In this document: piece by piece, positions 42,022 to 49,882 of the stretch | Layout: every line of letters starts with the position of its first letter | Numbering within the stretch: position 1 is the stretch's first letter | Source of the DNA: JBHIKY01 sp042139015 | GTDB lineage: Bacteria > Bacillota > Bacilli > Bacillales > Marinococcaceae | Assembly: GCF_042139015.1 (NCBI RefSeq) | Contig: NZ_JBHIKY010000015.1 | Coordinates: 26,732 to 90,731 of the forward strand | DNA: 64,000 bases | Reading direction: 5' to 3' | Program-made: the position numbers and the translations under genes | Notes under the pieces: model-generated | What the model was told of the DNA's origin: nothing | The model's input: the letters and a program-made list of their open reading frames with translations, nothing else | The model's database searches: none

Positions 42022-42558
42022 TTACAACTTGGCCACTTGATTAAACTCGAGCTCGACAGGAGTCTCCCGGCCGAACATATTAACGTGCACCTTCAGCTTC
42101 TGTTTTTCCATGTTGATATCCTCGATCGTTCCTGTAAAGTTGGCAAATGGACCTTCTTTAACTTTCACTGTTTCTTTCAGGTCAAAGTCAACCTCTGCTT
42201 TCGGCTGGCTTTCACCCATTTGGCGGAGGATGTTATCCACTTCATCCGGCAGCAGCGGAGTCGGCTTTGAGCCTGCTCCTGCGGAACCGACAAAGCCCGT
42301 TACACCCGGCGTGTTGCGGACAACGTACCAGGAATCATCCGTCATGACCATCTCCACAATGACATACCCGGGAAAAACTTTTCTTGTCACCGCTTTGCTT
42401 TTTCCGTTTTTGATTTCAGTTTCTTCTTCCACCGGTACGAGCACGCGGAAGATTTTATCCGTCATTTCCATAGATTCCACACGTTTTTCCAGGTTGGTTT
42501 TCACCTTGTTCTCGTATCCGGAATAAGTGTGTACAACAAACCAGCTTTTTTCCATCAT
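42022..42558 (-). CDS. nusG: Transcription elongation/antitermination factor NusG
   Basis: A 178-residue NusG: N-terminal NGN domain (KSWFVVHTYSGYENKVKTNL; VRNTPGVTGFVGSAG) and C-terminal KOW domain (VKEGPFANFTGTIEDINMEK). It binds RNA polymerase and S10/NusE, both encoded here. Two ATG codons are adjacent. The strong AAGGAGG lies 22 bases before the first, but a 14-base hairpin between them could bring the effective spacing to about eight (see separate entry). It follows secE by 27 bp. Confidence 0.98.
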   Translation of the reverse strand: MMEKSWFVVHTYSGYENKVKTNLEKRVESMEMTDKIFRVLVPVEEETEIKNGKSKAVTRKVFPGYVIVEMVMTDDSWYVVRNTPGVTGFVGSAGAGSKPTPLLPDEVDNILRQMGESQPKAEVDFDLKETVKVKEGPFANFTGTIEDINMEKQKLKVHVNMFGRETPVELEFNQVAKL

Positions 42559-42587
42559 GATCCGGACGGGTGCGTCCTTCCCTCCTT
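42559..42587 (-). promoter_or_regulatory. Ribosome site of nusG with an intervening hairpin
   Basis: The only good Shine-Dalgarno, AAGGAGG (42587-42581), overlaps the secE stop and is too far from the nusG ATG. Between them GGACG-CACC-CGTCC (42577-42564) can fold into a 5-bp hairpin; with it folded, three plus five bases separate the site from the ATG at 42558. The hairpin is seen; the spacing model is inference. Confidence 0.5.
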
Positions 42588-42783
42588 AATTAGGTAAAAA
42601 TATGCGTACTAATTCAGACAGCCCGGAATCAATCAGGGCAAAAAAGATAATGAAGAAAATAATCGTAATGATAACAACGATTGTGTATTTCGTCAGCTCT
42701 TTACGTGTCGGCCACGTAACTCGCTTCATTTCTTTATTTACATCACGGAGAAACCTTATCGGGTTCTTTGTACCGTCAGCCAT
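42586..42783 (-). CDS. secE: Preprotein translocase subunit SecE
   Basis: A 65-residue short-form SecE with the amphipathic helix (PIRFLRDVNKEMKRVTWPTR) and one membrane span (about 33-55, rich in Ile and Phe). It clamps SecY in the translocon. It follows rpmG and precedes nusG, the universal rpmG-secE-nusG order. Confidence 0.97.
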   Translation of the reverse strand: MADGTKNPIRFLRDVNKEMKRVTWPTRKELTKYTIVVIITIIFFIIFFALIDSGLSELVRIFLPN

Positions 42784-42916
42784 ACAGCCACCTCCAAAAA
42801 ACGTTCCTCACAGTAATCTCCGTGAGAACGATTTTTTACTAATTTCCTATTCCCATTGCCGTTCATTATCCGTCAACTGTCCATTTTTTTTTGCAAAATA
42901 AAAAAACAACCGCTCT

Positions 42917-43066
42917 TTATTTCGTTTCGCGATGAAGGACGGAAGCATTACAGTGCTTACAGAATTTCTTCATCTCAATGCGGTCGGTTTGTGTTTGTTT
43001 ATTTAGTTCAGTTGTGTAATTTCTGGATAAACATTGCGTGCATGCCAGCACTACTTTCTTCCGCAT
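42917..43066 (-). CDS. rpmG: 50S ribosomal protein L33, zinc-binding form
   Basis: A 49-residue L33 (MRKKVVLACTQCLSRNYTTE) with CTQC and CKHC, so it is the zinc-binding (C+) type. AGGAGGTG before the ATG at 43066 fixes the start; an upstream extension of 19 codons is not real. In B. subtilis a rpmGB gene sits at this place next to sigH; here glpFK lies between them. Confidence 0.96.
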   Translation of the reverse strand: MRKKVVLACTQCLSRNYTTELNKQTQTDRIEMKKFCKHCNASVLHRETK

Positions 43067-43113
43067 TGAGCACCTCCTGCTCATTAGACAGGCTCCTTTG
43101 CATACGCCTATAC

Positions 43114-43142
43114 ACCATATCACAGAGGTAAAACGCTGTCAA
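43114..43142 (-). promoter_or_regulatory. Promoter of rpmG-secE-nusG
   Basis: Minus-strand TTGACA (43142-43137), 17-bp spacer, TATGGT (43119-43114). Its first 13 bases, TTGACAGCGTTTT, are identical to the start of the glpF promoter at 45962-45990. Confidence 0.75.
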
Positions 43143-43190
43143 TTTTACCTGGAAGCACTTGTAATTTTTCTTTGAAGGGAAGGGGAGATA

Positions 43191-43302
43191 TGCCGTACAG
43201 TGGCTGCCGCGGCTGGTTCTCCGGACATTGATTCCGTTATCGGCCAAAAAGGAAACCCAATTTCCTGACATTCAGGCAAATAACGTACCGTCCGCATCCG
43301 GC
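43191..43302. repeat. Dispersed intergenic repeat, copy 2 (rpmG-glpK gap)
   Basis: Aligns with the element at 10251-10385: shared ATGCCGKACA, CCGGACATGATTCCG-like, CCAAAAAG and CATTCAGGCAAATAACGTACCG blocks (quoted in short pieces). The gap 43067-43458 holds the rpmG promoter, this repeat and the glpK terminator, and no gene that I can support. Confidence 0.7.
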
Positions 43303-43406
43303 ACGCTGGCCTATTTCTTGCTCACCGCAACCCCCGCTTGGCGGTGCCCTCGGAAAGCGAAGCGTTTTTGACGAAGCATATTATGAAAACTCACAGGTAA
43401 CAAACA

Positions 43407-43449
43407 GGAGCTGTATCAAAAGGTTAAAAACAGCTTTTGATACAGCTCC
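43407..43449 (-). terminator. Intrinsic terminator after glpK
   Basis: On the minus strand GGAGCTGTATCAAAAG pairs perfectly with CTTTTGATACAGCTCC around a short loop, followed by TGTTTGTT. Ten bases after the glpK stop. Confidence 0.85.
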
Positions 43450-43458
43450 CTGTCTTCT

Positions 43459-44955
43459 TTACGGCTTAAAGGCCATTGCTGCCTCTACTGCTTTTTTCCA
43501 GCCATGATAGAGTTTTTCCTGCTGCTTTGAATCGATTTTTGTTTCAAAGAGTGTTTCTCGCTGCCATTGCTTGGAAATATCAGACTTGTCCTTCCAAAAT
43601 CCAACAGCGAGTCCGGCGAGGTATGCAGCACCAAGCGCTGTCGTCTCTTTAACTTCTGAACGTTCAACCGGCACACCAAGCATGTCGCTTTGAAACTGCA
43701 TAAGGAAATCATTTTCCACAGCGCCGCCATCCACCCGCAATGCTTTCAGCTCAATACCGGAGTCCGCCTCCATCGCGGTGAGTACGTCCTTTGTCTGGTA
43801 TGCCAGCGATTCCACAGTGGCGCGGACAAAGTGTTCTTTTTCCGTTCCTCGTGTAATGCCGAACATCGCTCCTCTCACGTCACTGTCCCAATAAGGAGTA
43901 CCAAGTCCAACAAAGGCGGGGACAAGGTATACACCATCAGTTGAATCTACTCTTTCGGCATACGACTGTGTATCAGAGGCTTTTCCGAACATGCGCAGCC
44001 CGTCGCGCAGCCATTGAATCGCGGAGCCGGCCACAAAAATGCTGCCTTCGAGAGCATACTCCACTTTTCCATCAAGACCCCAGGCGATGGTCGTTAACAA
44101 TCCGTGTTCAGAGGCGACAGCTTTATCTCCAGTGTTCATCAGCATAAAGCAGCCGGTGCCGTACGTATTTTTTGCCATCCCTTCTTCGAAGCAGGCTTGT
44201 CCAAATAGAGCTGCCTGCTGGTCACCTGCTACTCCTGCAATTGGCACTTCCTGTCCAAAAAAATGATAGTCAACGGTATGGCCATAAACTTCTGAAGAAG
44301 ACCGCACCTCCGGCAGCATGCTTTCCGGAATATCGAGAATTTCCAGCAGCTCCTTGTCCCACTTCAAATCGTGAATGTTGAAAATAAGCGTACGTGAGGC
44401 ATTTGTGTAGTCGGTGACATGCTCCTTGCCGCCCGTCAGCTTCCAAATCAGCCACGAGTCGATCGTTCCAAACAAAAGGTTTCCTTTTTCCGCTTCTTCT
44501 CGTGCCCCTTTTACTTGATCAAGTATCCATTTAATCTTCGTGCCGGCAAAATACGCATCAATTAACAGGCCCGTTTTCCGCCGGAATGTATTCGCATGGC
44601 CCTGCTCCTTCAATTCATTACAGATATCCATTGTTTGGCGGGACTGCCACACGACCGCATTATATACTGGCTTACCGGTATTTTTATCCCAGACCACTGT
44701 CGTTTCCCGCTGATTCGTAATTCCAATCGCTGCTATGTCTTTTGCAGAGACATCATAACGGGACAGAACCTGTGCAATCACCGCAAGCACGGAGCTCCAG
44801 ATTTCCTGCGGGTTGTGCTCGACCCAGCCCGGATGCGGAAAATATTGCTCAAATTCTTTCTGAGAGGTACCGACAATCTTCCCTGATTTTTCGAAAAGTA
44901 TGGCCCTTGAACTGGTCGTGCCCTGGTCTATTGCCATAATATAATTCTTCGCCAT
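43459..44955 (-). CDS. glpK: Glycerol kinase
   Basis: A 498-residue FGGY-family kinase making glycerol-3-phosphate from glycerol and ATP. N-terminal phosphate-binding loop MAIDQGTTSSRAILFE and the C-terminal RVDGGAVENDFLMQ are intact. The activation loop EHGLLTTIAWG carries the histidine (near residue 230) that HPr of the sugar phosphotransferase system phosphorylates in firmicutes, linking glycerol use to sugar supply. It follows glpF by 32 bp and shares its promoter. The pair's position between sigH and rpmG is unusual. Confidence 0.98.
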   Translation of the reverse strand: MAKNYIMAIDQGTTSSRAILFEKSGKIVGTSQKEFEQYFPHPGWVEHNPQEIWSSVLAVIAQVLSRYDVSAKDIAAIGITNQRETTVVWDKNTGKPVYNAVVWQSRQTMDICNELKEQGHANTFRRKTGLLIDAYFAGTKIKWILDQVKGAREEAEKGNLLFGTIDSWLIWKLTGGKEHVTDYTNASRTLIFNIHDLKWDKELLEILDIPESMLPEVRSSSEVYGHTVDYHFFGQEVPIAGVAGDQQAALFGQACFEEGMAKNTYGTGCFMLMNTGDKAVASEHGLLTTIAWGLDGKVEYALEGSIFVAGSAIQWLRDGLRMFGKASDTQSYAERVDSTDGVYLVPAFVGLGTPYWDSDVRGAMFGITRGTEKEHFVRATVESLAYQTKDVLTAMEADSGIELKALRVDGGAVENDFLMQFQSDMLGVPVERSEVKETTALGAAYLAGLAVGFWKDKSDISKQWQRETLFETKIDSKQQEKLYHGWKKAVEAAMAFKP

Positions 44956-44987
44956 GTTACTTCCTCCTCTGTATTAATGTAAGTGTG

Positions 44988-45815
44988 CTAATTTTTTATG
45001 TTGGGGTTCTCTGCCGTACTCGAAAACTTTGGTTTGTCTATAGAATAGACTGTACCCAGTACAATGACAAAAATAACTAAGAATGCTGCTGTAACTCCGA
45101 TACCTTCTCCAAGAAAAACAGATCGATAGAACAAGGCCCCCAGTACACCGCCTAAAATGGGGCCGACTACAGGAATCCAGGCATAGCGCCAATTTGAGTC
45201 GCGTTTGCCCGGAATCGGAAGAAAAAAATGAGCAAGCCGCGGACCAAGATCACGAGCTGGATTAATGGCATAGCCGGTCGGGCCTCCTAAAGACAACCCT
45301 ATAGCGGCAATGAGGAGACCAACAATTAACGGGTTCAGCCCATCGGTGAATTGATTGGCTCCGATTGCAAGCAGACCCATGAGAAGTACTGCGGTGCCAA
45401 TTATTTCACTAACTAAATTCGCAAACGGATTATCGATGGCCGGGTCTGTGGAAAATACAGCCAGCTTCACGTTCGCGTCCTCTGTCTCCCGCCAGTGAGC
45501 CAGAAAATGCAGGTACACAATGATACCGCCGATAAAGGCTCCGATTATCTGCCCGGCAATGTAGGTCGGAACAAGGGCCCACTCAAAATCACCGATGGAA
45601 GCCAGCCCCAGGGTCACTGCAGGATTAATATGTGCTCCGCTGATTTCTCCGACGGCATAGACCGCCATAGCTACTGCAAGACCCCAGCCGAGAGCTACTA
45701 CAATCCATCCTCCCCCTTCCGCCTTTGAGCTTTTCAGGTTAACATTGGCCACGACACCGCCGCCGAAAATGACGAGAATCATAGTTCCGACAAGCTCAGC
45801 TAAGAACATTGACAA
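44988..45815 (-). CDS. glpF: Glycerol uptake facilitator (aquaglyceroporin)
   Basis: About 275 residues and six membrane spans with both half-helix signatures: AHINPAVTLG and GYAINPARDLGPR (the Asp after the second NPAR marks glycerol facilitators rather than water channels). It lets glycerol diffuse into the cell for GlpK to trap. TTG at 45815, nine bases after AAGGAGG, is the likely start; ATG two codons later is an alternative with poorer spacing. The leader upstream carries a terminator-like hairpin expected of GlpP control. Confidence 0.95.
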   Translation of the reverse strand: MSMFLAELVGTMILVIFGGGVVANVNLKSSKAEGGGWIVVALGWGLAVAMAVYAVGEISGAHINPAVTLGLASIGDFEWALVPTYIAGQIIGAFIGGIIVYLHFLAHWRETEDANVKLAVFSTDPAIDNPFANLVSEIIGTAVLLMGLLAIGANQFTDGLNPLIVGLLIAAIGLSLGGPTGYAINPARDLGPRLAHFFLPIPGKRDSNWRYAWIPVVGPILGGVLGALFYRSVFLGEGIGVTAAFLVIFVIVLGTVYSIDKPKFSSTAENPNIKN

Positions 45816-45880
45816 TATTTTCAGCCTCCTTATCCTTTTGTAATAAAAGCGATTACATAACATAGAAGGACAGGAAATAC

Positions 45881-45926
45881 AAAAACCGCACACTTCTCCC
45901 TCCTGTTAAGAGAAAATGTACGGTTA
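45881..45926 (-). promoter_or_regulatory. Leader terminator of glpFK, probable GlpP antitermination site
   Basis: On the minus strand AACCGTACA-TTTTCTC pairs with GAGAA-GTGTGCGGTT and is followed by TTTTTG: an intrinsic terminator between the promoter and glpF. In B. subtilis such leader terminators before glp genes are overcome by GlpP bound to glycerol-3-phosphate; assignment here rests on structure and position. Confidence 0.75.
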
Positions 45927-45961
45927 TCAGTAACTCCACCCGTTCTATTAACTTGTGGCCA

Positions 45962-45990
45962 ATTATAGCAGTGAAGGAAAACGCTGTCAA
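45962..45990 (-). promoter_or_regulatory. Promoter of glpFK with candidate cre site
   Basis: A perfect sigma-A promoter on the minus strand: TTGACA (45990-45985), 17-bp spacer, TATAAT (45967-45962). Overlapping the -35, TGACAGCGTTTTCC (45989-45976) matches the CcpA cre consensus TGWAANCGNTNWCA with two mismatches, which would allow repression on sugars (inference). Confidence 0.8.
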
Positions 45991-46069
45991 AAAAATTTAG
46001 AAAATTCAAACAAAACAAAAGTCAGAGAAATCGCTTTCTTTTTACTTATAAAATTAAAGCTGGCAGGTT

Positions 46070-46720
46070 TTAAGAACTGGCGCTTTTTACCTCAACGTAT
46101 CTTTCCAGCTTTCGTTTGACTCTTTGCAGGGCATTATCAATTGATTTTACATGGCGGTTTAATTCACCGGACATTTCTTGATAAGACCTTCCATCTAAGT
46201 AGAGCATCAGCACCTTTTGTTCAAGGTCGCTTAAAATTTCCTCCATCTTATCTTCAATGTCATCAAACTCTTCCTGATTAATCAACAGTTCTTCCGGATT
46301 ACTGACTTTTGAACCGCACAGTACATCCAGGAGGGTGCGTTCAGACTCTTCGTCATACATTGGCTTGTCCAGAGAAACATAAGAATTTAAAGGCATGTGC
46401 TTTTGTCTGGTCGCGGTCTTGATCGCAGTAATAATCTGTCTCGTGATGCACAGTTCGGCAAATGCCCGAAAAGAGGAAAGCTTGTCCTCCTTGTAATCGC
46501 GAATTGCTTTATACAATCCGATCATACCTTCCTGTACAATATCTTCATGATCGCCGCCGATAAGAAAGTAGGATCTTGCTTTTGCACGGACAAAGTTTTT
46601 GTACTTTTTAATGAGAAATTCTAATGCCGCGTTATCTCCGGAACGTACATGTTCAACTAGTACTTCGTCTTCTGATTTGTCAACGTGCTGGTGTTGCGTG
46701 TCTTTGAGGTCTAATCCCAA
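46070..46720 (-). CDS. sigH: RNA polymerase sigma factor SigH
   Basis: A 216-residue sigma-70-family factor close in length to B. subtilis sigma-H (218). Region 2 runs over about 20-90 (YKNFVRAKARSYFLIGGDHE then DIVQEGMIGLYKAIRDY), and region 4 with its helix-turn-helix is at about 155-210 (EMSGELNRHVKSIDNALQRV). It directs transition-state and early sporulation genes. TTG at 46720, with GGAGGG upstream, gives this length; the longer frame runs into the promoter at 46761-46790. Its usual downstream neighbour rpmG is displaced by glpFK. Confidence 0.96.
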   Translation of the reverse strand: MGLDLKDTQHQHVDKSEDEVLVEHVRSGDNAALEFLIKKYKNFVRAKARSYFLIGGDHEDIVQEGMIGLYKAIRDYKEDKLSSFRAFAELCITRQIITAIKTATRQKHMPLNSYVSLDKPMYDEESERTLLDVLCGSKVSNPEELLINQEEFDDIEDKMEEILSDLEQKVLMLYLDGRSYQEMSGELNRHVKSIDNALQRVKRKLERYVEVKSASS

Positions 46721-46760
46721 TACAATCCCTCCGCCCTGATGATTGTATAAATATAACAAT

Positions 46761-46790
46761 AGTATATAGCACCACTTCCGCAAGCGTCAA
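46761..46790 (-). promoter_or_regulatory. Promoter of sigH
   Basis: Minus-strand TTGACG (46790-46785), 18-bp spacer, TATACT (46766-46761), set between the rae1 stop and sigH. In B. subtilis the sigH promoter is repressed by AbrB; no AbrB site can be called by eye. Confidence 0.75.
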
Positions 46791-46794
46791 CAGC

Positions 46795-47307
46795 TCAGCG
46801 GCCACCTCGACGCCATTTGTCAAAAATTTCAGCAATTTCTTCAGAAAGCGGAAAATTCGACGTTTTTTCTATGCTGTTTTGCTCCCTTACTCTCTTCGAA
46901 ATGCTTTTTTCGACAAGCTCCATTTCTACCCGCAGCTCTCTCGCGGATTTTCGAAGCGCTCCGCTGCCAAAGGCTGCTGATTGTTCTGCATAATCTGAAG
47001 TAGCAACATGTACACGCGTTTCGATATTTTTTAATTCTCCGACGAGTTTCTCGATCCGTTCATCAGCTGTTTCATTTTCTTTTGTATATATAACATCAAG
47101 GAGATAATCGTTGTATTGGCGGCCGGTGCCTGACACCATATGAGCATCAAAAATAACTTTGACCTCCCAGCCTTTAAAGGCCTGGTATTCAGCCATACTA
47201 TTAATAAGCCGGTCTCTTGCTTCCGCAAGGTTTTTCTCGCGCAGAGTTTTTAATTCGGGCCAGTCTCCGATGATGTTATACCCGTCCACAAGCAAAATAT
47301 CCTTCAT
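46795..47307 (-). CDS. rae1: Ribosome-dependent mRNA endonuclease Rae1 (YacP, NYN domain)
   Basis: A 170-residue NYN/PIN-like nuclease. Acidic residues of the active site can be seen in LLVDGYNII and IFDAHMV, with a third in VATSDYAEQ. The B. subtilis homologue cuts certain mRNAs in the ribosomal A site. It begins directly after the rlmB stop codon, in the cysE-cysS-mrnC-rlmB-rae1 series. Confidence 0.93.
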   Translation of the reverse strand: MKDILLVDGYNIIGDWPELKTLREKNLAEARDRLINSMAEYQAFKGWEVKVIFDAHMVSGTGRQYNDYLLDVIYTKENETADERIEKLVGELKNIETRVHVATSDYAEQSAAFGSGALRKSARELRVEMELVEKSISKRVREQNSIEKTSNFPLSEEIAEIFDKWRRGGR

Positions 47308-48057
47308 CTACTCGCTGCCTGCAGGACTGCGCTTTCGGTTGACTTCATACATTAAGAGTGCAGCAGCAACAGAGGCATTTAAAGAGGTTACATGCCCTGC
47401 CATCGGTATCTGCAGCAGGAAGTCACACTTTTCTTTGACAAGCCGTCCCATTCCTTTCCCTTCGCTGCCTATCACCAGACCGATCGGCGTATCAGAAGGA
47501 ATCGTCCGGAAATCGGCAGTCCCTGAAGCATCGGTGCCGGCGAGCCATAATCCCCGGTCCTTCAGCTGTTCCATCGTCCGTGCCAGATTAGTCACTCGTG
47601 CGACAGGAACATATTCTATCGCCCCTGCTGATGCTTTGGCAACCGCCTGCGTCAGACCGGCCGCTCTGCGCTTCGGAATGATTACACCGTGGGCTCCTGC
47701 TGCGTCCGCTGTCCGTAAAATAGAGCCAAGATTATGAGGATCAGCTACTTCGTCGAGTAAAATAAAAAAAGGCTCTTCCTGTTTTGCTGCTGCCTTTTGA
47801 AAGATATCATCAATCTCAGCGTATCGGTAAGCGGCTATGGCCGCCACAACTCCCTGATGACGGTTATTGCCGGAAAGCTCATCAAGCTTTTTTCGGGGAG
47901 CCTGCTGGACAAGCACTCCCTTTTCCTTCGCCAGCTGCTGAACCTGCTTCATCTGTCCTTTTCCAGCGCCTTCTGCCACCCAAATTTTATTAATGGAGTG
48001 GTCTGAACGAAGTGCTTCAAGAACAGGGTTTTTGCCTGATATCCATTCTTCGCTCAT
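47308..48057 (-). CDS. rlmB: 23S rRNA (guanosine-2'-O-)-methyltransferase RlmB-like, TrmH family
   Basis: A 249-residue SPOUT methyltransferase: an N-terminal L30e-like RNA-binding domain (about 1-75) and a C-terminal trefoil knot with NRHQGVVA, LVIGSEGKGMGRLV and SLNASVAAALLMYE. The predicted product modifies the 23S peptidyl-transferase region. Its start overlaps mrnC by 4 bp. Exact target inferred from the family. Confidence 0.94.
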   Translation of the reverse strand: MSEEWISGKNPVLEALRSDHSINKIWVAEGAGKGQMKQVQQLAKEKGVLVQQAPRKKLDELSGNNRHQGVVAAIAAYRYAEIDDIFQKAAAKQEEPFFILLDEVADPHNLGSILRTADAAGAHGVIIPKRRAAGLTQAVAKASAGAIEYVPVARVTNLARTMEQLKDRGLWLAGTDASGTADFRTIPSDTPIGLVIGSEGKGMGRLVKEKCDFLLQIPMAGHVTSLNASVAAALLMYEVNRKRSPAGSE

Positions 48058-48479
48058 TCTTGCTCACTCCTTTCCTTATTTTCAATCTGCGCAAATGAAA
48101 AAGCAATAATTTCTTCGATCCGCTCGTTCCGCCCGAGAAAATATAAATATCCCAGCAGCGCTTCAAATGCTGTGCTGTAGCGATATGTGCCTGGATCCGT
48201 GTTTTTGGGCACACTTCCAGATTTCGCATTACGCCCCCGCTTTGCAACGGCTGTTTCATCTTCGTATAAAAAATTCTCGTTAAATAGAGCATGCATTACT
48301 CTGGACTGGGCCGCTGCAGACACATAGGATGTGGCACTGCGGTGCAGCAGGTTGGGGCGGACCCGCCCCGATGCGATTAAATGGCCGCGGACATAGAGGT
48401 CATAGACGGTATCGCCCATGTAAGCTAATGCGAGAGCATTTAACTGGCGTGCATCCACCTGTTTATGTTCAGTGTTCAT
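48054..48479 (-). CDS. mrnC: Mini-ribonuclease III
   Basis: A 141-residue RNase III domain without the double-stranded-RNA-binding domain. The signature is LALAYMGDTVYDLYVRGHL, and the second acidic residue lies in AFEALLGYLYFLGR. It matures the ends of 23S rRNA in Bacillus. It overlaps cysS by 4 bp and rlmB by 4 bp, so the three are tightly coupled. Confidence 0.95.
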   Translation of the reverse strand: MNTEHKQVDARQLNALALAYMGDTVYDLYVRGHLIASGRVRPNLLHRSATSYVSAAAQSRVMHALFNENFLYEDETAVAKRGRNAKSGSVPKNTDPGTYRYSTAFEALLGYLYFLGRNERIEEIIAFSFAQIENKERSEQE

Positions 48480-49882
48480 ATTTTCTGCTCCCGTTTCCAG
48501 CGTGTACCCTGAGGCGTATCCTCGAGAATAATCCCCTGTTCTTTTAAAGTATCTCTGATTTCATCCGCCCGTGCAAAATTCTTATCTTTACGGGCTTTAA
48601 TCCGCTCCGCTATTAATTGTTCAATGTCCTCATCCAAGATTTCTTCGACCGGTTCCACAGGAATATCCATTAAGCTGCCGATATCGCGGATAACCTCCAG
48701 CATAGCTTCCAGTACCTCTTTTGATGTCTGCTGTTCCTGCAGATACATATTTGCATCTTTGACAAGATCAAACAGAGTACTGATGCCGTTTGCTGTATTA
48801 AAGTCATCATCCATCGCCTGTATAAATTGTTGTTTTCGATTTTTCGCCTGCTCAAGCCAGAATTTTTTTTCACCAAAATCAGCACTCATTTTTAGCCGGT
48901 GCTTGAGGTTCGCTGCCGTGGTCTGAATTCGTTCGAGACTATTTTGTGCGCTTGTCAGAAGCTCTGCACTGAAGTTCAAAGGACTGCGATAATGAGACTG
49001 CAGCATAAAAAATCGAACGACCTCCGGACGGTACTGCTTGATAATATCCTGTACGAGCACAAAATTTCCGAGCGATTTCGACATTTTTTCGTTGTCAATC
49101 TGAATATAACCATTATGCATCCAGTACTTTGCCATTTGTTTTTGATTCAACGCTTCGGATTGAGCCACTTCATTCTCGTGATGAGGAAATGCCAGGTCCT
49201 GTCCGCCGGCATGAATATCAATCGTTTCTCCGAGGTATTTCTTTACCATAGCTGAGCATTCGATATGCCAGCCGGGACGGCCGGCTCCCCACGGACTCTC
49301 CCAGGAAATCTCGTCTTCCTTTGCTGCTTTCCACAGGGCGAAGTCGAGCGGGTCCTTTTTCTTTTCCCCGATTTCTATTCGTGCTCCCATCTGCAGATCT
49401 TCGATGGATTGAGATGACAGCTTGCCATATCCAGAAAAGGATCTCGTCTGAAAATACACATCCCCGTCCGCTTCGTAGGCAAAACCTTTTTCAATGAGCG
49501 CTTTTATGAAAGCAATAATATCGGGCATTGTTTCTGTTACGCGCGGATGCAGATCTGCTTTTTTTACGCCAAGAGCAGATGTATCCTCGTGATAGGCCGC
49601 AATAAAGCGCTCAGCCAGGACTGGAACCTTTTCCTTCAGTTCTTTCGCCGCTTTTATAATTTTGTCATCCACGTCGGTAAAATTGGTTACAAATTCTACT
49701 TCGTAGCCACGGTATTCTAGATATTTTCGTACCATGTCAAATACAACTGCCGGCCTGGCATTTCCGATATGAATGTAATTATAGACCGTCGGCCCACAGA
49801 CATACATCTTGACCTTCCCTTTCTCCAGAGGGACGAAGGCTTCCTTTTTACGGCTCATTGTATTGTAAAGCGTAATCGCCAT
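48476..49882 (-). CDS. cysS: Cysteinyl-tRNA synthetase
   Basis: A 468-residue class I synthetase. The HIGH-type motif is YIHIGNARP, the KMSKS motif is NEKMSKSLGN, and the zinc ligands of the cysteine-selecting site can be placed (Cys in YVCGPTVYN, Cys in IECSAM, His and Glu in FPHHENE). It is co-transcribed with cysE under a cysteine-specific T-box, so charged tRNA-Cys sets its expression. Its ATG overlaps the cysE stop by one base. Confidence 0.98.
   Translation of the reverse strand: MAITLYNTMSRKKEAFVPLEKGKVKMYVCGPTVYNYIHIGNARPAVVFDMVRKYLEYRGYEVEFVTNFTDVDDKIIKAAKELKEKVPVLAERFIAAYHEDTSALGVKKADLHPRVTETMPDIIAFIKALIEKGFAYEADGDVYFQTRSFSGYGKLSSQSIEDLQMGARIEIGEKKKDPLDFALWKAAKEDEISWESPWGAGRPGWHIECSAMVKKYLGETIDIHAGGQDLAFPHHENEVAQSEALNQKQMAKYWMHNGYIQIDNEKMSKSLGNFVLVQDIIKQYRPEVVRFFMLQSHYRSPLNFSAELLTSAQNSLERIQTTAANLKHRLKMSADFGEKKFWLEQAKNRKQQFIQAMDDDFNTANGISTLFDLVKDANMYLQEQQTSKEVLEAMLEVIRDIGSLMDIPVEPVEEILDEDIEQLIAERIKARKDKNFARADEIRDTLKEQGIILEDTPQGTRWKREQKI

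Noticed and set aside
43191..43271. Possible gene upstream of rpmG reading into the repeat
   Set aside because: The frame 43008-43271 overlaps rpmG in another frame and its start lies in the dispersed repeat; no support.
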